DNA from: Cytidiella melzeri
Taxonomy: Eukaryota > Basidiomycota > Agaricomycetes > Polyporales > Irpicaceae
Reading direction: 5' to 3'
DNA length: 64,000 nt
Assembly: GCA_022592445.1 (NCBI GenBank)
Contig: JABYQR010000035.1
Span: forward strand, 62,001 to 126,000
The notes under the pieces were generated by a model that ran no database searches, was not told where the DNA came from, and saw only the letters and a program-made list of their open reading frames with translations. Position 1 is the first letter of the stretch; the number at the start of each line of letters is the position of its first letter. Shown here in pieces: positions 59,908 to 64,000 of this stretch. The position numbers were made by a program, and so were the translations under genes.

Positions 59908-61764
59908 CTATCGATCCTTCCTAGTTTCTTCCTTGCCAGCCGCATTTGGGATAGTTTCAAGCGGAAGCTCGACGCTGCTCGCATTGGGCGATTTGTCGAG
60001 AGACTTCATTGAGAGTGGGGGCGAGCCAGCCGCAGTTGACAGGTCGTCTTCGGCATCTAACTGCGCCGACAAGGTAGGGCTGGTACGGGCAGTAGCTTCG
60101 GCAAGCTCTTTGCGCAGTGCCTCGAGTTCACGCTCGAACCTACGAAGAAGGAGTTGAGGTGATGTGATAGTGACATATTTGAATGAAAAGACTTACTTGC
60201 GACCAAATACCTCAATGTAGAAGCCCCCACCATTCCAAACACTAACGGAGAAAATGATCAGGATGAAGATCGCACTCCAGAACGAGCTGTCGTAGAGCAA
60301 GAACACAGCAGGAAGCTCAGTGAGAATCGAATACACAAGTTGGCCGAACATGAAAGACGCCTCTCGGTATGCAGGTGGAATGGATGAGAGTGAACGCCCG
60401 ATGACACCGCGCTTGTCGTTGAGGAGGAAGGAGAAGGATGTGGTGCGTAGGCCGGATTCGATCTTCTTGCGGCGGTCAATCAGTACAAACTTCCAGTACA
60501 GTAGTTGCCAAATAAGATCTGTCAGTCAGGGAAAAGATGGCAATCCGTAAGAGTAAGTAGGACAGTGAGAGCTAGGATCACGCACAAATTATGCTGCTGA
60601 GGAAAAGAGCGCGGAAAGGGTTGAGGTGCGGCAGTTCTTTGAGAGCGGGGAAGCGGTCTTCAGCGTTCGGATAGTAGTGTCTACAAGGAGGCAAAGGAAC
60701 GTGTGCGGCAAGAGCGAGGCACAGATCCCGTGTCATTAGAACTTGGTCCACGGGGAGTTCGAAGTCAAACGCGTAGATCGGTGCGACGCGATCCAAACTG
60801 TGACTATTAAATCAACACTCACCGTATGACTGTAAAAACTACCGGAGGGTAAACGTGTACGAAGAGGGATGTGACCTTGTCGAAGTCGTGGAAAACAAGA
60901 CTGTTGCGCCAAGTGATGACCGCGCTGGCGAGGGACCCGTGAGACAGGCAGTAACATGCAACAAATAGAGCCGCATTTGAAGGCAGAAGCCAGATGTAGA
61001 CAAAGTTTAGAATAGTGCAGTAGTAGCATAGATCAAAGAGGAAATAGTGCCATGCGCGTTTCTTGTAGGAATACGCACGAACAGGGAGAAGGTAGCCGGC
61101 TTGCAGCGTGTAGAAGATGTGAATGTATCTATAGTCGTTTTAATCATGTTTTTGAGTAGATAAGCAAAAGGGTCACATACTGTGGCCATATACCAAACAT
61201 GAGTGCTGTCACAAGTAACGACATAACACCAAAGAAGAAAGTGATCTTTTCGCGCGTTCGAACAGTCTTAGCAGACTGCCAGGTTGCTGTAAGAGACGTG
61301 AGGCGCCGAGAAATCTATCAAAGGAGATTAAACGCGTGGAAAGGACTTGTTGATGAGCATGATATGTACGAACCTTGAGCTTGAATTTCTGCATTTCGCG
61401 ATCCAGATTTTCCGTCAATATTTCGCCAGACGGGGATCTTATTGGTCCCCTCTTGAGCATATCCTGGAAGGCTTGGTCTGCTTTCATCTTGATTTTATCG
61501 CTGTGCTTGGCAAGGCTTCGCTGGAGGAGATCGATCCTTGAGTCGAAGTAGGTTTCCATGGTGTCTAGCATTGACGGCGTGAGGTGGGGCATCAAACAAT
61601 GGATAAGACGAAGTACCAAGCAGGGTAAATCCGCTGGCAAAATCTGACAACTCGTCCTTGACGAAACGCTCAAATGGGACAGAAAAGTAGCCAGAACTGC
61701 CGTGGCTGCCTGTCTCCGATTTTGAGGGCGAAGGAGGTCTTGAGTTGGGTATAGACTCGGCCAT
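59908..61764 (-). CDS. GPC1: Glycerophosphocholine acyltransferase 1 (DUF2838 family)
   Basis: ATG at 61764 (MAESIPNSRPPSPSKSETGS); TAG at 59910-59908. After the Ser-rich N-terminus comes FERFVKDELSDFASGFTLL, then a coiled segment (DTMETYFDSRIDLLQRSLAK, EILTENLDREMQKFKLKV). Eight or so membrane helices follow, including ITFFFGVMSLLVTALMFGIW, YIHIFYTLQAGYLLPVRAY, HYFLFDLCYYCTILNFVYIW and SSFWSAIFILIIFSVSVWNG. The motifs KKRAWHYFLFDLCYY and SLVFHDFDKVTSLFIH are hallmarks of the family. The cytosolic tail is EVFGRKFERELEALRKEL followed by a Ser-rich end. GPC1 transfers an acyl group from acyl-CoA to glycerophosphocholine, making lysophosphatidylcholine. It is divergent from ISU1 with 352 bp between starts. 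Confidence 0.9.
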
Positions 61765-62116
61765 GATGCTGGCTTAAAGGTGGTCAAAACAAAGAGATTC
61801 GCAGTGCGGCCAGAATGCGATGGCCTCGCGTCGAGGAGAAGAAAGGGAAGAGTGGCCAAGTGCTGTGTCGGTGACCAGAAAGCGTGTTCACTGGCAAGCG
61901 ACCCAAAGGAGCTGATGTAGACTTTTCCCAAACAAGACATGACATCAGTGCACGTGAAATCACATAAGCGTCACATGCCTGCAAAGTTATCAGATAAGTA
62001 CATGCACGTGACTCATGCAACTCCGGCCGGTGAGATTACGCAGGGCTCCCACGACTTCTCGTCACCATTCGGCTTTCCGCACCTTGCTCTCTTACCACCA
62101 TCTTCACCCACTCGCC

Positions 62117-62850
62117 ATGTTCCGCTCAGCAATTACTCGAACTGTCCTCAACGCGACGCCTCGCGCGTCCATAAGAGCTGCTAGGCCAGCTCTCGCCCGT
62201 GGTTATCACGAAAAAGTGATCTCCCATTACGAAAAGCCCAGAAACGTACGCGGCAGACCTAGACCTTGGTCACACCAGATGCATTATCTGATAACTGTCT
62301 TTCACTCCAACAGGTTGGTTCGCTTCCCAAGAATGCCCCAGACGTCGGTACTGGCCTCGTCGGCGCACCTGCGTGAGCATCATCCACGACTCCGGCGCTT
62401 AAGTGCTAACCTCGTTTCGTTTCTATGTCACAGCTGCGGAGATGTCATGAAACTTCAAATCCGCGTTAACGAGGACGGTATTATCTCAGACGTCAAGTTC
62501 AAGACGTTTGGTTGCGGAAGTGCAATCGCGTCTAGCTCCTATATGACAGAGCGTGTCAAGGGTCTGTCGTTGGAAGACGCGGAAAAGATAAAAAACACGG
62601 AGATAGCAAAGGAGCTTTGTCTGCCGCCTGTCAAGCTTCATTGCTCAAGTGAGTTTCCATTTCATCTTGCACAAGCTGAACTCATCTTTCAATCCCAGTG
62701 CTGGCTGAGGATGCCATTCGGTCAGCCATCCGGGACTACCGCACAAAACGTAGTCAGCTCTCAAATCCGAAGCAGTCGGGTTTCATCGACGTCAGTCAGA
62801 GCTCGGCAACTGGTGAAACAGTGGCCACCGCACACGCTACGACGGCATAA
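62117..62850 (+). CDS. ISU1: Mitochondrial iron-sulfur cluster assembly scaffold
   Basis: Four exons, 62117-62245, 62314-62372, 62434-62648 and 62699-62850, join to 184 residues. The leader MFRSAITRTVLNATPRASIR is rich in Arg and Ser and lacks acids, as in mitochondrial presequences. The scaffold follows: VISHYEKPRNVGSLPKNAPD, VGTGLVGAPACGDVMKLQI, FKTFGCGSAIASSSYMTE, LPPVKLHCSMLAEDAIRSAI. The three cluster-binding cysteines (ACGD, GCGS, HCSM) and the Asp in PDVGTG are present. The HSP70 (Ssq1) recognition loop reads LPPVK, close to the conserved LPPVK motif. The C-terminal extension, FIDVSQSSATGETVATAHAT, is longer than in bacterial IscU. ISU1 receives sulfur from Nfs1 and iron to build [2Fe-2S] clusters. 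Confidence 0.96.
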
Positions 62851-64000
62851 TCTCTCGTTATGCGTTTACCCGTTCCGACCACTTGTCCGTGCCTTTCTGC
62901 ACTATACGCAGTCTACTAGTCTTTTTCATACTTCACAACAACATTGCTGTAACATTAGGATCCTGCTGACATGGTTCATGGATTTCAATTGCCGTAACTG
63001 ACCACAAGTAAAAACAGGATTCTTTGTCCTTGTCTGTGTTCTGAATCACAAGAGATCTCAGGCATCAAAGTTCGAACGCCGTCTGCTCTGACTCGGGGCG
63101 ACCGCCTGAAACAGCAATGTTCTGCTGGTCCGCTCGTTTCCTAGCTGTAAGCTGATTTGCCGTGGAATCTTCGTCACAAGATTGTGCATCTACTTCGAAG
63201 CTACATGCATGCTCTATATGCATGCAAATTCGAACATTCACTTCGTCATGTACCAATGACCTTGACCAACTATGTACACAGCACCGGTGGTGAAAGTCAC
63301 CTCGCACAAGCGCAAGTAAACCCAAATGCGCATGCCTCGTGACTTATTCTACACTCCCAAGTGAATGCGATGTCGGGCGGATATGAGCGCGGGGTATGTC
63401 GTCGCGGCGACGAAAGAAGGGAATGTGGCGGTTTGAGGGATGGGTGTGCGACGAAAAAAAAATCATTGAGATGGGTGTGAAACACCGCTCCGACAACCAG
63501 CCCATCATACCATCTGTCTATAGCCAGTTTGTCTATACCAGCAATAATAGACATTAAGCGTACATAACCACTACTATATGCACAGTTCAACTATCTAACC
63601 ACCATCTTATGTGTGATTGAACATGCACAGTGCAAGCACAAGCCGCGAGAGACTCGGGCAATATTGATCCTCTTCGCTTGAGCTGAACTGGACAGAGTGG
63701 AACGAACAAATGACTTAGTCGAAACAACAACAAGATGTAGATACAACTAATTCAGAGTACAATCAAACAACGCAAGCTGCCCTGTTAGAACTAAGATAGG
63801 CCCAGTGCACTCTCCGCTACTTCTGTCACAGTGTGACAATCACGTGGAGGAGCTTCGGCAGGCGTCGGCAGGCGCTTTTAGCTAGTTATCGAGAAATAAT
63901 AGTAAGTTATGTCATTCAGCACTCCGTCGGCAAACAGTCGTTTATTTTGAATTTCTGAAATAACCTGTGCTAGCGCTCATCTTTCGCTGCCATTCTGAAA
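62851..64000. other. Right-edge region without a recognised gene
   Basis: 1.15 kb after ISU1. Open stretches on both strands are short and of random composition. The sequence is AT-rich with no repeat, tRNA or splice-linked exons that I could join. It is probably 3' flank plus intergenic DNA. Confidence 0.45.

Noticed and set aside
63065..63590. Minus-strand frames at the right edge
   Set aside because: Short, no splice partners, no domain and random composition.

Overview
The window is nuclear DNA from a filamentous basidiomycete, most likely an Agaricomycete and possibly a polypore. The gene structures support this: many 50-70 nt introns with GTRNGT donors, short intergenic gaps, dense divergent gene pairs, a basidiomycete-type DUF6535 membrane protein, a CipC homologue and a degenerate LINE. 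Order-level placement is inference. No bacterial features, CRISPR arrays, rRNA or complete tRNAs were seen.

Left arm (1-31 kb), mostly conserved housekeeping genes: a BRD8-like chromatin protein running off the left edge; vacuolar proteinase A (PEP4); a DCAF6-like WD40 protein; a CTK1/CDK12-type CTD kinase with an RS domain; COP9 signalosome subunit 4; a 1,579-residue Tyr-Pro repeat protein that I do not recognise; a PUB-domain protein; a PX/PXB/DUF3818 lipid-binding protein; a sparse 2.7 kb stretch; an NDR-family kinase (Cbk1/COT1); and a Tyr/Pro/Gln-rich hypothetical protein.

Middle (31-47 kb): a mitochondrial PDH/BCKDH-type kinase divergent from Mediator subunit 20, then ORC4, a cytochrome P450, a CipC-like stress protein, an MBOAT lysophospholipid acyltransferase (ALE1-like) and a DUF6535 membrane protein.

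Right arm: 47.0-57.9 kb is one LINE on the minus strand, with a poly(A) tail and an 11 bp target-site duplication. Its reverse transcriptase gene is split by a solo LTR that has its own 5 bp duplication. The LINE's ORF2 keeps a single reading frame over 5.8 kb but carries five internal stops, all TGA, which fits CGA-to-TGA decay. Past a gene-poor stretch lie glycerophosphocholine acyltransferase GPC1 and, divergent from it, the Fe-S scaffold ISU1. The last 1.1 kb shows no gene.

How the genes relate: most are unlinked housekeeping functions. Several divergent pairs share 190-660 bp promoter regions (BRD8-like/PEP4, CSN4/YP-repeat, PUB/PX, PDK/MED20, ALE1/DUF6535, GPC1/ISU1). GPC1 and ALE1 catalyse consecutive steps of phosphatidylcholine re-acylation. 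The strongest novelty is the Tyr-Pro repeat gene at 11565-16938: each repeat is one exon, and every intron splits the same tyrosine codon after its first base.
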